A stretch of DNA of 64,000 nucleotides from Synechococcus sp. AG-683-C23 (GCA_003208835.1 QCVD01000001.1:62001-126000), one strand, 5' to 3'. Counted from the first letter of the stretch, positions 9,301 to 18,167 are shown. Translations and numbers: made by a program. The notes: generated from the letters alone by a model not told the origin.

Positions 9301-10431
9301 CTATAGAGGACATCTTTTGCAAGGCTCAAGACTATCTCTTTGTCCGCACGCATGTAATTTCCTGATTTCAGCAACTCTCTTTGAAATCCAAGCATCTTTA
9401 ACACTTATATCTGTACCTATAGTGCCAGTTTTATCACAGAGGAGATTCTTGTAATCCATGTCACAAACATTATAGGAGCCATCTTGCCAAATAAAGAATC
9501 TGTATAGAGGTTGAGAACACGGTGAAAGATTTGCATTATCAGGCAATACGTAAATTTTTTCCCAAGGATTGTAATTCACAAAACTCGTTTCATCAACCAA
9601 ATTCCTGAAAAAAACTTCGTATGCGTCTTTATCCACTTCTGTTCCATAAGAGACACCAGAAGCTCTGACCTGCACTTCTTTGTTTCTGGGATGATTCTTT
9701 CTAAGGCTAGCAAAATTTTTGATATTACTAACTACAGACTCAAATCGTCCATTGACTCTCATTTTTTCATAATTATTTTTATCAGCAGCGTCTATAGAGA
9801 AGACAATAGTATTACAGTTGTCTAATAAAACTTTAGCGATCTTCTCGGTAAGTAATGATGCGTTTGTATTTATCTTAATGTCAAGAAATTTTCCTCGACA
9901 ATACCGGAGCATTTCAGCAATATACTTATTAAGGAGTGGCTCTCCTCTTGATGCAAAGGTAATATATGGGACATTGTCCTCAATCTCATCTATTATCGAT
10001 TTAAAGCGATCCAAATCCATCGTGCCCATTGAGTTAGACTTTGGTCCAGAAAAACTTTCATCAGTTTGGTAGCAAAATATGCATCTATAATTACATATTG
10101 AAGCCAATTCAATTTGCACAAGTGGTGGATATGAAGTACCAAGATCCCTTCCATCTTTAGCATTGTCATAAGTATACCGAGCTATAAGCTCACTATATTG
10201 TTCAATATCATTTTTTTGTGCAGCCAAAGAGAATCGTGTTGCTGTATAACTTGTCCACGGAATGTATGTGTTGGTTTGTAAATCATTTTTTATCTGCTCT
10301 AAAATCTTTAGATTATCCTTAGTGAATGTAAGCTCATTTTTCGAGTTTTTAAGACCCTCAATTAATGCTCTAGCGAAAGAATTGCAGTCTTGGGGTTTTT
10401 GATTATTAACGCTTAATTTTTTGAAGCCCAT
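9301..10431 (-). CDS. Radical SAM/SPASM-domain protein
   Basis: This 376-residue protein has the radical SAM cluster motif CNYRCIFC (CxxxCxxC, about residue 113-120) after PPLVQIELAS, then GEPLLNKYI and INTNASLL, the family's strand signatures. The C-terminus carries further cysteines (CSQPLYRF, YNVCDMDY, ACGQ, EPCKRCPL) typical of a SPASM-like auxiliary Fe-S site. It would start a 5'-deoxyadenosyl radical reaction on an unknown substrate. The adjoining Gfo/Idh/MocA gene starts two bases downstream, so a two-step redox modification of a sugar is a reasonable inference. About 270 gene-free, very AT-rich bases separate it from the next operon. Confidence 0.9.
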   Translation of the reverse strand: MGFKKLSVNNQKPQDCNSFARALIEGLKNSKNELTFTKDNLKILEQIKNDLQTNTYIPWTSYTATRFSLAAQKNDIEQYSELIARYTYDNAKDGRDLGTSYPPLVQIELASICNYRCIFCYQTDESFSGPKSNSMGTMDLDRFKSIIDEIEDNVPYITFASRGEPLLNKYIAEMLRYCRGKFLDIKINTNASLLTEKIAKVLLDNCNTIVFSIDAADKNNYEKMRVNGRFESVVSNIKNFASLRKNHPRNKEVQVRASGVSYGTEVDKDAYEVFFRNLVDETSFVNYNPWEKIYVLPDNANLSPCSQPLYRFFIWQDGSYNVCDMDYKNLLCDKTGTIGTDISVKDAWISKRVAEIRKLHACGQRDSLEPCKRCPL

Positions 10432-10704
10432 GGCTTTAAAGACTGTATATATATACTATATCATATAATTGGAAATTTAATTAAGATGGCTGGTAACTTT
10501 GATTAAGTAGTATTTGCATCTATTTCACTCATGATTTGGGAATTATGAAGAAATTGCAACTTGATCGGTAAGAAATACAAGTTATTACTGAATTACAATG
10601 TTGTGTTTAATACCACATTTGGCACCATTTGACTCGCAGGGAATAACAAAAGAAGGTAAAAAAAGAAAACTTGGCAAGCAAAATAATTGCAAAATAGCAA
10701 GAAC

Positions 10705-11721
10705 TTAGTTACTGTGCAAATCAAACGTGGCATCTAGTATGCTGATATAAGAATCTAAAGATGAGTTAAGGATAGAAGATAGGCAAGTATCACAGTGGAA
10801 ATTTGTAAATTTTGAAGAAATATTAGAAGCTAAGATGTATTGTGCCACAGAATCATGAGTTCTCAAAGAATCAAGGTCATAATCATAATTATTAATATTA
10901 CCATAATTTGAATTATAACGGTTGTGCCCAGTCATCATCGAAAACCCGAATGCATATATTTTTGAAGACAGTGAAAAGCTATTATTATAATATAGCTCAG
11001 CTAAAATAATAGGGAGACCCATAGGAGAGAATAAGGGACCAGAAAGGCACTGATGGCTTAATGAAAAAAGCTTTGTGGATAAAGATAAAGGAAATCTACT
11101 AAAAATATTATTTCTAAAAATCGCACCCGAAATAAATTTATTTGTTAGAAGGTATTGAATATCAGAAGCATTACGCTTAGCGACTGCATTATTATAAAAA
11201 GAGAAAATATAATTTGTAGAATTCAACGATCCAAGATCTCGTCGCCGATTTAGGTTAGATAACAAAATGAGATTAGAATCAGAGTTTGTATATGACTTCA
11301 AGTCAAAATTTGCGAGATCAAGTTGGGGACCTAAAATAACAGTTGGTAGCCCAAAAAAATTTGAGAAATCCATGGAAGGTTCTGAATGGCTTACTGAAGA
11401 ACTAAAACTTCTAAACTGTGGATAAATCGAAATAAGACTTTTGGCTAAAAAACATTGTGAAATGTAACTCTCATAACGGTTGAGGGAATTTAGATATGAT
11501 GAAAATGATGATACGGATCTCGCAAGAAGAACTTGTCGTAATAATGCCGAGGTTCTAGTGAAACCGAATAAATATGAGATTGGCCTGGACAAAAAAATTA
11601 GTGTCAATAAAAACCTAGATTGCTCAAACGGAGTATATTTAAGCAGCAATAATAAGTGAGACTTTGAATGTAAAAATAGAGTGAGAACAAAGACTCTTAG
11701 AAAAAACAAATAATGGTTCAT
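10705..11721 (-). CDS. Unknown protein of the NeuA/NeuB operon; possible glycosyltransferase
   Basis: The 338-residue, very Asn/Ser/Phe-rich protein is not recognised with certainty. It starts with hydrophobic segments (about residues 1-60). The middle contains PTVILGPQLDLANFDLKSYT followed by LILLSN, which loosely resembles the nucleotide-sugar region of sialyltransferase-like proteins (GT29-type 'G...D.vi..N'), and a His-containing tail region (RTHDSVAQYI). It is the last gene of the five-gene operon running from 14925 down, three bases after the GT2. Because the operon makes a CMP-activated keto-sugar, a transferase for that sugar is expected here, but this is inference from context. Confidence 0.55.
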   Translation of the reverse strand: MNHYLFFLRVFVLTLFLHSKSHLLLLLKYTPFEQSRFLLTLIFLSRPISYLFGFTRTSALLRQVLLARSVSSFSSYLNSLNRYESYISQCFLAKSLISIYPQFRSFSSSVSHSEPSMDFSNFFGLPTVILGPQLDLANFDLKSYTNSDSNLILLSNLNRRRDLGSLNSTNYIFSFYNNAVAKRNASDIQYLLTNKFISGAIFRNNIFSRFPLSLSTKLFSLSHQCLSGPLFSPMGLPIILAELYYNNSFSLSSKIYAFGFSMMTGHNRYNSNYGNINNYDYDLDSLRTHDSVAQYILASNISSKFTNFHCDTCLSSILNSSLDSYISILDATFDLHSN

Positions 11722-11724
11722 TGT

Positions 11725-12417
11725 TCAGCCGATACCCTTCCATGTGTTACCATTAGGAGTGAAATGATGGAAAGCCGAATAACTGGGCGAGTATTTAATA
11801 GAAAAGCCCTTTTCAATCACTTTTTGAGCCCAATAGCGATCTTCTTTGCCTACTAGATCCTCATCAAAAGGATACTCAAGCATAAAGCTACGATTAAGTA
11901 ATGAAAAAGCGTTATGAAAAAAATAGCGTTGCTCCAAGTCAGAAAACATGTTGATACAGGCTGTATCTATAAAGTGACTCCATAAGTACGAAGGCCGAAT
12001 CTTTTTCCCATAATAAACAGGAATTTGCTTACCAAAACAGGCCGGATAAGTATCGAAATCCTTCTGCATAGAGTCAACATCAAGTCTACAAATGGCCGCA
12101 TGACTTGAAAGGATAATAATATTCTCATTAGAGGCAGATTCAATTCCACGGTTGAGAGCCTTTCCCGGAGAATAGTCGGATACTTTAATAATAGATAGAT
12201 CAGTAAAGCGATTAGAACGAGTGGATAATTTATTATCTTGTGAAAAAAGCTTGGCTACTTTAACGCTATCATCAGTAGAATTGTTATCTACTAAAATAAT
12301 TTCAGGACTACCGAGAAAATCCAAGCAGGACTGAATTGCAAATCCGATGAAAGATTCTTCATTCCTAACCCTGATAACAACAGAAACCGATAAAGGTGAA
12401 ATAGTCATACAGATCAA
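11725..12417 (-). CDS. Glycosyltransferase family 2
   Basis: The 230-residue GT-A protein begins SVSVVIRVRNEESFIGFAIQ and has the nucleotide-binding ILVDNNSTDDSV, followed by a LNRGIESA segment and KEDRYWAQKVIEKG near the C-terminus, as in short bacterial GT2 enzymes. It would transfer a sugar from a nucleotide donor to a glycan intermediate in the cytoplasm. Its ATG overlaps the end of the dehydrogenase gene (12414-12417) and it stops three bases before the next gene, so it is mid-operon. The canonical DxD is weak (SSHAAICRLD at that position), so the donor-binding residues need checking. Confidence 0.85.
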   Translation of the reverse strand: MICMTISPLSVSVVIRVRNEESFIGFAIQSCLDFLGSPEIILVDNNSTDDSVKVAKLFSQDNKLSTRSNRFTDLSIIKVSDYSPGKALNRGIESASNENIIILSSHAAICRLDVDSMQKDFDTYPACFGKQIPVYYGKKIRPSYLWSHFIDTACINMFSDLEQRYFFHNAFSLLNRSFMLEYPFDEDLVGKEDRYWAQKVIEKGFSIKYSPSYSAFHHFTPNGNTWKGIG

Positions 12418-13373
12418 TCTTTCAAATAAGCAATCAAAAGTTTAGCTGCATGCTGATAAGCAATTTGCTGAGCATGTGTAGTCATGCCTCCAATATGCGG
12501 AGTAATAAGCATCTGAGAAGGGTTTTTCCTGGAAAAATCTTTGAATAAATGAGAGTCACTAATATACTCAGATGATAATACATCTGTAGCATAACAAGAT
12601 TTGGGGTTAGAATGAAGAAAATGCATAAGATCGACCTCGTGGATCAACTCACCACGAGAGGTGTTGACAAGCAATAGATCAGGTTTGGCATTATTAAGAA
12701 TTTTACTGCAAATAAACTGAACTGTTTCGGGAGTAACATGAACATGCAAAGATACAATGTCAGCAGAAGCAAATAGCTGATCAAGAGATCTAACTTGTCT
12801 AACATAAGGAAGCGCAACATCTTTATATGGATCGTAAACGTAAACATGGCGACAAAGCGTACTCATATAATGAGAATATAAACTTCCGAGACGGCCATAA
12901 CCAACAATTCCAACATCTAGTGAAGAAAGTTGCCTTCCAACAAAAGGTAGATAGTTCCACTCACCAGACATTACGGAGGAGGATGCTGAACAAATATTGC
13001 GTAAAGAGCAGAGAGTTAAAGCTAGAGCATGTTCAGCTGTACTAGATATACGATTAATTGTAGATCTTTCATCAGTAAGAGAAATAATGTCGATAGAACG
13101 AGAACGGCACGCAGCTTTATCAATGTGAACTGTACCTGTAGAAGCAGTAGTGATAACTTTTAAATTTGGGTAGAGATCAATTATTGAATCGTCAATAAAA
13201 ATCAATGACTTATTGGGATTAGTGAACAATGCGACAACAGTGTCATCGGGAACAAGGTCGACAGGGCTAGGGTGAGGTAGATACTTAAGGCAAATATCAG
13301 ACCTTGAATTTAAAATATCCAGAACATTGTCAATATGAGCACACTCAGTTATAATAAGGATACAAGGTGTCAT
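12414..13373 (-). CDS. D-isomer-specific 2-hydroxyacid dehydrogenase
   Basis: The 319-residue protein has the NAD-binding VGIVGYGRLGSLY (about 151-163), an acidic residue after VYVYDP, then VNTSRGELIHEVDL (catalytic Arg) and ITPHIGGMT (catalytic His), the order of the SerA/PdxB/GyaR family. Such enzymes interconvert 2-hydroxy and 2-keto acids. Between neuA-like and GT2 genes it could act on an ulosonic acid or a precursor; homologues in nonulosonate-type clusters exist but the substrate here is inferred. Both ends overlap neighbours by four bases (ATGA), so expression is coupled across the operon. Confidence 0.88.
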   Translation of the reverse strand: MTPCILIITECAHIDNVLDILNSRSDICLKYLPHPSPVDLVPDDTVVALFTNPNKSLIFIDDSIIDLYPNLKVITTASTGTVHIDKAACRSRSIDIISLTDERSTINRISSTAEHALALTLCSLRNICSASSSVMSGEWNYLPFVGRQLSSLDVGIVGYGRLGSLYSHYMSTLCRHVYVYDPYKDVALPYVRQVRSLDQLFASADIVSLHVHVTPETVQFICSKILNNAKPDLLLVNTSRGELIHEVDLMHFLHSNPKSCYATDVLSSEYISDSHLFKDFSRKNPSQMLITPHIGGMTTHAQQIAYQHAAKLLIAYLKD

Positions 13374-14068
13374 GAATTCAGAAGGGATTCGGCAAGAACA
13401 AGGTCAAGAGGATCATCAATATTAATTGACCTCTCTGGAGGCATTATGTGGGCCAAACTATTGTCTCCACCAAAACGATGGTCCTCTAACATGAGCTTAT
13501 CACGATTGAGGGCATAGATTGAACCATTTCGTATATATGCAGGAGGTGTCAAGTCCTGCCGTCTAGAAGAAAGCTCTGGAACACAAAAATCGCGTATATA
13601 ACCATCAACAAGCTTTTTTATACGGGCTGGATGATGATCGTAAAGCTGGGTAACACCTATAACAGAATCAGCAGAGGATGAAATTAGGGTAGACAAACAA
13701 GCTTCACAATCAGATGCGAGTTTGAAAGGATTAGTAACCATTAACTCTACAACATAATCGTACTTGATTGAATCTTGCTTCTCGCAGAAGGTTACAGCAT
13801 GCTGGAGAGCATCCACGCTAGTAGCAGTGTCTGTAGCAAGAAAGGATGGACGCAAAAAAGGTGCATCGATAGAAGCCTCCTGGCAATAATGGCGTATAGT
13901 TTCTGAATCTGTTGATACTATATATCTATCAATACTCAAGCAATCAGGAATGATATTGAATGTATATTGAATCAATGGTAGTTTATTTAGTAGCACAAGA
14001 TTCTTATTTGGAATTGACTTAGAACCACCTCTGGCTAAAGTAATACCAAGAACACGGGGGAAAGTCAT
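13370..14068 (-). CDS. Acylneuraminate cytidylyltransferase (NeuA/KdsB-like CMP-sugar synthetase)
   Basis: The 232-residue enzyme opens with ITLARGGSKSIPNKNLVLLN, the CTP-binding signature of CMP-sialic acid synthetases, followed by YIVSTDSE and a VTNPFKLASDCEACL segment equivalent to the 'TSPLR' loop. It would activate a nonulosonic or keto-deoxy acid as its CMP derivative in the cytoplasm, for use by the transferases downstream. The length is that of the minimal catalytic domain. It lies 56 bases after the neuB-like gene and overlaps the dehydrogenase by four bases. Confidence 0.9.
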   Translation of the reverse strand: MTFPRVLGITLARGGSKSIPNKNLVLLNKLPLIQYTFNIIPDCLSIDRYIVSTDSETIRHYCQEASIDAPFLRPSFLATDTATSVDALQHAVTFCEKQDSIKYDYVVELMVTNPFKLASDCEACLSTLISSSADSVIGVTQLYDHHPARIKKLVDGYIRDFCVPELSSRRQDLTPPAYIRNGSIYALNRDKLMLEDHRFGGDNSLAHIMPPERSINIDDPLDLVLAESLLNS

Positions 14069-14124
14069 AGCAACAAAATCAGGTAGATAAAATATGAATG
14101 AGAAGAATTCAGAACATGAATCGG

Positions 14125-14925
14125 TTAAGAGGAAAAACGCCCACGGTACAACTGACGAGTTTCCAATTCGGAAGATTGGAAATCTAAACCAAGAGGAACA
14201 ATCGCATCTTTGTAAATTGAAACAAATTCAAACAAATCTTTTAACTCATGAGGTAAAATAGCAAATTTGTTATCGCGGCCAGGCAGGTCGTGATTTATAG
14301 TAAAATGTTTCTCTATGTAGGTTGCATTAAGGGTGACTGCAATTTTTGATACTTCAACCCCAGGTGTATGGTCACTAAAACCAACATCTGAATGCATATA
14401 TTTAAAATATGACATACGAGATAGATTGACCTGGCCTGGCGAACAGGGATAAGTAGATACACAGTGAAAAAGAGTAAAAGATGCCCCATTAAGTATATCA
14501 AGAGCATTTTGTATCTCTTGAAAAGTTGCTGTACCTGTGGATATAAAAATATGACCAAAGCGAGAAGCCACAAATTTCAACAACGAGATATTGGCGATTT
14601 CAAAACTAGGAATCTTAATCTTATCGCAATTAATAGACTTTAAGAATTCAGCATCTTCGACGGAGAATGCTGATGACATGAATTCTATATTATGTTTTAG
14701 GCATAAAGATTGAAGTAAATTATGTTTTTCAGGTGTAAGAACTGCTTTCTGGTAAATTTCTCTACGTCCATCATTGTCCCATGGTCCAGGTTTTAACCTG
14801 TCATAATTCCAAGATTGAAATTTGGCTATAGATGCACCAGACAATGAAGCTTGCCGGATCATCTCCTCGGCAAGAGACATATCACCCATATGATTCCAAC
14901 CAATCTCTGCTATAAGCTTTGTCAT
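14125..14925 (-). CDS. NeuB-like synthase (N-acetylneuraminate/nonulosonate synthase) lacking the SAF domain
   Basis: The 266-residue protein is the TIM-barrel part of the NeuB family: AEIGWNHMGDMSLAEEMI at the start, AKFQSWNYD, EFMSSAFSVEDAEFL, KIPSFEIANISLL, STGTATFQEI, HCVSTYPCSP, GFSDHTPG and EKHFTIN. Family members condense phosphoenolpyruvate with an N-acetyl hexosamine-type aldose. Typical NeuB is about 340 residues with a C-terminal antifreeze-like SAF domain; this one ends at TRQLYRGRFSS, just at the domain boundary, and no SAF remnant follows. Since the other two neuB genes in the window also lack it, the short form may be normal here. First gene of the operon. Confidence 0.87.
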   Translation of the reverse strand: MTKLIAEIGWNHMGDMSLAEEMIRQASLSGASIAKFQSWNYDRLKPGPWDNDGRREIYQKAVLTPEKHNLLQSLCLKHNIEFMSSAFSVEDAEFLKSINCDKIKIPSFEIANISLLKFVASRFGHIFISTGTATFQEIQNALDILNGASFTLFHCVSTYPCSPGQVNLSRMSYFKYMHSDVGFSDHTPGVEVSKIAVTLNATYIEKHFTINHDLPGRDNKFAILPHELKDLFEFVSIYKDAIVPLGLDFQSSELETRQLYRGRFSS

Positions 14926-15381
14926 TTCGAGTAAGTATTAATAAAACTACACTACAGCATCAATCGGGTCATAGAAGAACGAAATTTATGTTAGGGACAT
15001 CTATCTATCTAATCCCAGTGGACTCCACAGATATTGAAGGAAGTAAACTGTAATGTTGAGGTGTGAGCACTGGACCTTTGTTCTCAGACCAAACGCTTGC
15101 TCATGCAAACTCTCGGCTAACAACCTCGGCCGAAAACGTTAGCTGCCACGACAGATTGACCAGCCTGAATGGCTCACCTCCCTAGCTGATCATCCGGGAA
15201 TAAATATCCCTACAGCCGACAACAGGCTGGAGCGGGTCAAACTTTTGGTGACAAAAATCTTTAAAATCGATTAACTTATGAATCAATCCGAATTCAAAAT
15301 GACCAATATCGCGCATATATGTTTTGATGAATGGATCGTTCTCTTGCAGTTTTAAAAAATTACAGTGCTGCCTGAGAAGTG
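14926..15381. other. Intergenic stretch with a possible gene tail
   Basis: About 450 bases separate the neuB-like operon from the broken membrane-protein gene. Only the short plus-strand reading frame listed separately (15143-15274) looks protein-like. The promoter of the minus operon should lie at the left end of this stretch, but no convincing -35/-10 pair was found. No tRNA or terminator hairpin is evident. Confidence 0.4.
15143..15274 (+). pseudogene. Possible C-terminal gene fragment, unrecognised
   Basis: After an in-frame TAG this frame reads LPRQIDQPEWLTSLADHPGI and then IPTADNRLERVKLLVTKIFK to a TAA. The residue mix is protein-like and the local GC content is above that of the island. 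Before the TAG the same frame reads SCKLSANNLGRKR, so the fragment could be the tail of a longer decayed gene. No family is recognised. Confidence 0.25.
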
Positions 15382-15838
15382 TTAATTGGGGATAAGCACC
15401 AACAGCAACAGCCCCACGGCTGCTGCATCTGCGCAGCGCTCAGCAACAAACACATGAACGAGTGGCAACCGGGGTAACCGAGCTGTTCATGCAACAGCTG
15501 CACACGGCTCAGCTCGCCCACCTTGGCGGGGGTGCGGTGAGGGCAAAGCCCCGGAACCAGCCCAGCCAATCGGGCCAGTTGCTACCGCCGATTCCCAATT
15601 TCCCCAGCAGTAGTCGCCAACGCCAGTAGCGGCCTGAGTAGCTGAGGCCCACCACGCCATAGAGAACCGGCAGCCACACAAGCAGCGACTGGAGCGATTG
15701 GAACAATACCTTCTGCTGAACAGCTGGAAAGTGCACAAGGCCTGCTACTACAAGAGCGAGCAAGCCCAGAGCGATGAACCCCAGCCAGGGAATGCGTATG
15801 CAGTTCAAGGCTGGCGCCGTGGTTGCCACAGCAGACAA
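15382..15838 (-). pseudogene. Broken UPF0104 (LPG-synthase TM-like) integral membrane protein
   Basis: Reading three frames in turn reconstructs a familiar protein. From the ATG at 15838: MSAVATT, two hydrophobic segments, WLGWFRGFALT; after a frameshift PAKVGELSRVQLLHEQLGYP; after a second shift LPLVHVFVAERCADAAAVGL and LLLLVLIPN before a TAA. The PxKxGELxR...ER..D block is the hallmark of the UPF0104/lysylphosphatidylglycerol-synthase transmembrane family, which also occurs in glycan loci. Family members have about 300 residues; here only the first half survives and the C-terminal half is gone at about 15382, where the sequence turns AT-rich. GC-rich composition marks it as core-type DNA. 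Confidence 0.72.
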
Positions 15839-15914
15839 CCCACCGCAATACAGGAAGTATGTAAGGGAAAAGGAATTGGCGAAGAAGAACTATCAACCCA
15901 AGTTTCCTGATTAG

Positions 15915-16157
15915 TGATAGATGAGGTCTGACTGGTTCTTCCCTCAGATATTCCTAATTGCCTTGATGGTGCGTTCTGTCTACCTTTATAGAGTTAGTTC
16001 AACCTTAACCAATGTCACGCCGGACTATTGCAATTGCTGGGGCATAGTCTGTGCTTGCACTTGGATCTCCGTTGATTACTTGTTGCACGAACCCATTGAC
16101 AATCAGTATTTCAATCAAGGAGTAGAGAAAATTGATGAAGGCAATTATCGAGGAGCA
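15915..16157 (+). repeat. Direct repeat copy A (243 bp, TPR-gene 5' segment)
   Basis: This stretch, from TGATAGATGAGGTCTGACTG to the GGAGCA at 16157, matches 30072-30314 over its whole length (same length, visibly about 80% or more identical by eye, beginning with the common TGATAGATGAG). It includes the leader and the signal-peptide plus first TPR part of a TPR gene. The two copies flank the 14-kb cassette that contains the plus-strand glycan operon. Confidence 0.8.
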
Positions 16158-16636
16158 ATTGATGATTGGAGTAAGGCAATAGAGATTAATCCACAGGATG
16201 CCGATGCCTACTACAATCGTGATATTGCCAAGACTAATTTAGGTGATTACCAAGGAGCAATCGATGATTACACAAAGGCAATAGAAATTAATCCTCAGTT
16301 TGCTTTTCCTACTACAATCGTGGTGTTAACAACGATTATTTAGAAGATTACCGAGGAGCAATATCTGATCTGAACAAGGGAATTAAAATTAATCCGCAAC
16401 TTGCAGATGCCCATACCAGCCGTAGTGGTGCAAAACTAAAATTAGGTGATAACCAAGGAGCACTGAATGATGCTAATCAGTAAATCGACATTAATCCAAA
16501 AGACTCCATTACCTATATCAATCGTGGTATTGCAAAGGAATTGATAAATGATCTTGAGGTTGCCTATCGTGATTGGAGAAAAGCAGTAGATCTTGGCAAT
16601 CAAAGCCCTGCTGAATGGGTAAAAAAGGACTGTTAG
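16012..16636 (+). pseudogene. TPR-repeat secreted protein, pseudogene
   Basis: Comparison with copy B at 30072 shows the original start to be the ATG at 16012 (MSRRTIAIAGA, a signal peptide), which here meets a TAG after 11 codons and then a frameshift. The next frame gives TPR units YFNQGVEKIDEGNYRGAIDD and YYNRDIAKTNLGDYQGAIDD; a second frameshift near 16310 leads to DYRGAISDLNKGIKINPQ, an in-frame TAA near 16481, IDINPKDSITYINRGIAK and a Cys-ending tail KKDC to the TAG at 16634-16636. TPR units bind other proteins. The track entry 15921-16343 covers only one surviving frame. At least four disabling changes make it non-functional. Confidence 0.8.
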
Positions 16637-17116
16637 GTATTGGTTCTCTAATCACATCATCGTTTCTTTTAGCTTCTTCTAAGTCAATTTATTGAAACAC
16701 CAAACCTCAATCACTGCAATTGATTTGAGCTAAACGGACACTAATAGTAAAGAGAAGAAGCAAATCTTCCCTCACTGGTTTGGAAACCAGTCAAAAGGGA
16801 TTAGCCGCTGTGAATGCCAAATACGGAGTAACTCGCGGTTAGCCAGTCGGACGCCAAGGAACTGAGAACGTCAAGGCAGCTTAGCTAGAACCAAGAATCC
16901 GACCCTTTGCGTGACGTGATGGAACAGCGGCACTGCTAACCACTCCAAGATGAAATGACATCAGGAAGTAAAAGAGGTCTAGTACCAGCGGAAGCTGGTG
17001 CTGGAACCTACCTTTTGACATCCAGATGAACTAATACTTAGATCCATTTACCAGGACGAGATACCAGTAGGTGGTGGAAAAGTTTCCGCGCGGAAACAAA
17101 TTGACTAATTAAACAA
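16637..17116. other. Non-coding stretch rich in stem-loops
   Basis: No ORF is credible in these 480 bases, yet strong inverted repeats occur: ACTGGTTT-GG-AAACCAGT (16774-16791), TAGCCGC pairing with GCGGTTA around a 26-base loop (16802-16841) and ACCAGC-GGAA-GCTGGT (16984-16999), a six-pair stem closed by a GNRA-type tetraloop. GC content is above the local average. This is compatible with a structured RNA, but I recognise no known RNA family and cannot exclude remnants of a mobile element. Confidence 0.4.
17082..17097. promoter_or_regulatory. 16-bp perfect palindrome upstream of ORF 17117
   Basis: GTTTCCGCGCGGAAAC is a perfect 16-base palindrome ending 19 bases before the ATG at 17117. A palindrome without a loop in this position is better explained as a dimeric repressor operator than as a terminator, especially because no T-run follows. 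The regulator is unknown. Confidence 0.45.
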
Positions 17117-17815
17117 ATGAATATCAAAGACTTAATTGTACCCAAACTTGAAGACGGACAACACGATCAACGTTTCATCAGCTTAGCAACTCAAATACAG
17201 GAGAACATCTCCAAATCAACAATCAATGAATTGTATGAACTATGGCAAGAAACAAACCAACTAGAAAATAGATACGAACGTTCTGGACTTCGCTTTGTCA
17301 TCAGAATATTTCAAGTAGACATGGAAAAGTGGCAACGTAGTGCCTTCAAGAAAACAATTAGAGAAAGCCTCCTAAGGCTTGGGTTCAAAAATCCAAGGGT
17401 GTCTAAATTAATGGCTGCAGGAGAATACGTAGCTCAATACATTACTTTTGAGGAGTCAGAGTTCGGATACACACGCAAGGATCACGGCAAATACTTGGTT
17501 AACTTACGTGGGTACGGAGTGACTTCTCTATACCTACTTAGTTGTATGGACTGCAATGGTCACAGATTTGCCGAAGAACATTTCATACAAAAAGGAAAAC
17601 ACCTGAGCACGCGTGAACTGGAAAAGCTCAAACAACAGCATCCAAAATGGGGAGCCTTTGAGGACAAACAACGCGGTCATTCGTTTGAAACACAAGACGT
17701 AGAACAACGTCCAGGAGCCTCTGAGGCAAACCCAGCAACTGTCAATACACAACTTTGTAATCGAAGATTTAACAGCCCTACAGCCTGCTGCAGACGCCGC
17801 AGAAAGAAGAACTGA
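17117..17815 (+). CDS. Hypothetical protein, probably frameshifted near the C-terminus
   Basis: The 232-residue product is not recognised. It is charged and helical (ENISKSTINELYELWQETNQ), with a Cys/His patch (LSCMDCNGHRFAEEHF, about 141-156). After about residue 209 the frame turns into an unnatural Arg/Cys-rich tail, while the +1 frame reads FVIEDLTALQPAADAAERRT and the next frame LKTWVYELVSLTQSIDWNEV to a TAA at about 17968. I infer that the gene originally ran to about 17968 and has suffered two small indels. The neighbourhood of small ORFs and broken TPR genes suggests an accessory element. No function is proposed. Confidence 0.5.
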   Translation: MNIKDLIVPKLEDGQHDQRFISLATQIQENISKSTINELYELWQETNQLENRYERSGLRFVIRIFQVDMEKWQRSAFKKTIRESLLRLGFKNPRVSKLMAAGEYVAQYITFEESEFGYTRKDHGKYLVNLRGYGVTSLYLLSCMDCNGHRFAEEHFIQKGKHLSTRELEKLKQQHPKWGAFEDKQRGHSFETQDVEQRPGASEANPATVNTQLCNRRFNSPTACCRRRRKKN

Positions 17816-17983
17816 AGACATGGGTATATGAGCTTGTCTCTCTTACTCAATCAATTGATTGGAATGAAGTCCAAGATTTACCAGGGCTTCAAGAGATACT
17901 CGCACCAGTTAGCAACCAGATGATGCTTGCTGCTCACCTCGCTATTCCTAGACAACCCATCCTCCAATAACAACAAGACACCT

Positions 17984-18139
17984 ATGAACGAGTCACTAAA
18001 CCTGTATACAATTCCACACGTTCGCTTTTGGCAGCACGGTCAAATTGCTTTAACAGCAAAGACACGAGTGGAGAATCTTCTAAAGAACAACCGTCATGAC
18101 GATGCCAAATCAATGGCTGAAGAGTGGCTCGTCAAATAG
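17984..18139 (+). CDS. Small hypothetical protein (51 aa)
   Basis: From the ATG at 17984 the frame reads MNESLNLYTIPHVRFWQHGQ to KSMAEEWLVK. The track starts earlier, but that part overlaps the presumed end of the previous gene and looks unlike protein. The second half is a charged helix (KTRVENLLKNNRHDDAKSMA). It is not recognised; its position between small plus-strand ORFs suggests an accessory mini-operon. Confidence 0.35.
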   Translation: MNESLNLYTIPHVRFWQHGQIALTAKTRVENLLKNNRHDDAKSMAEEWLVK

Positions 18140-18167
18140 ACCAAAATTAATTGATTTCACAATCACT

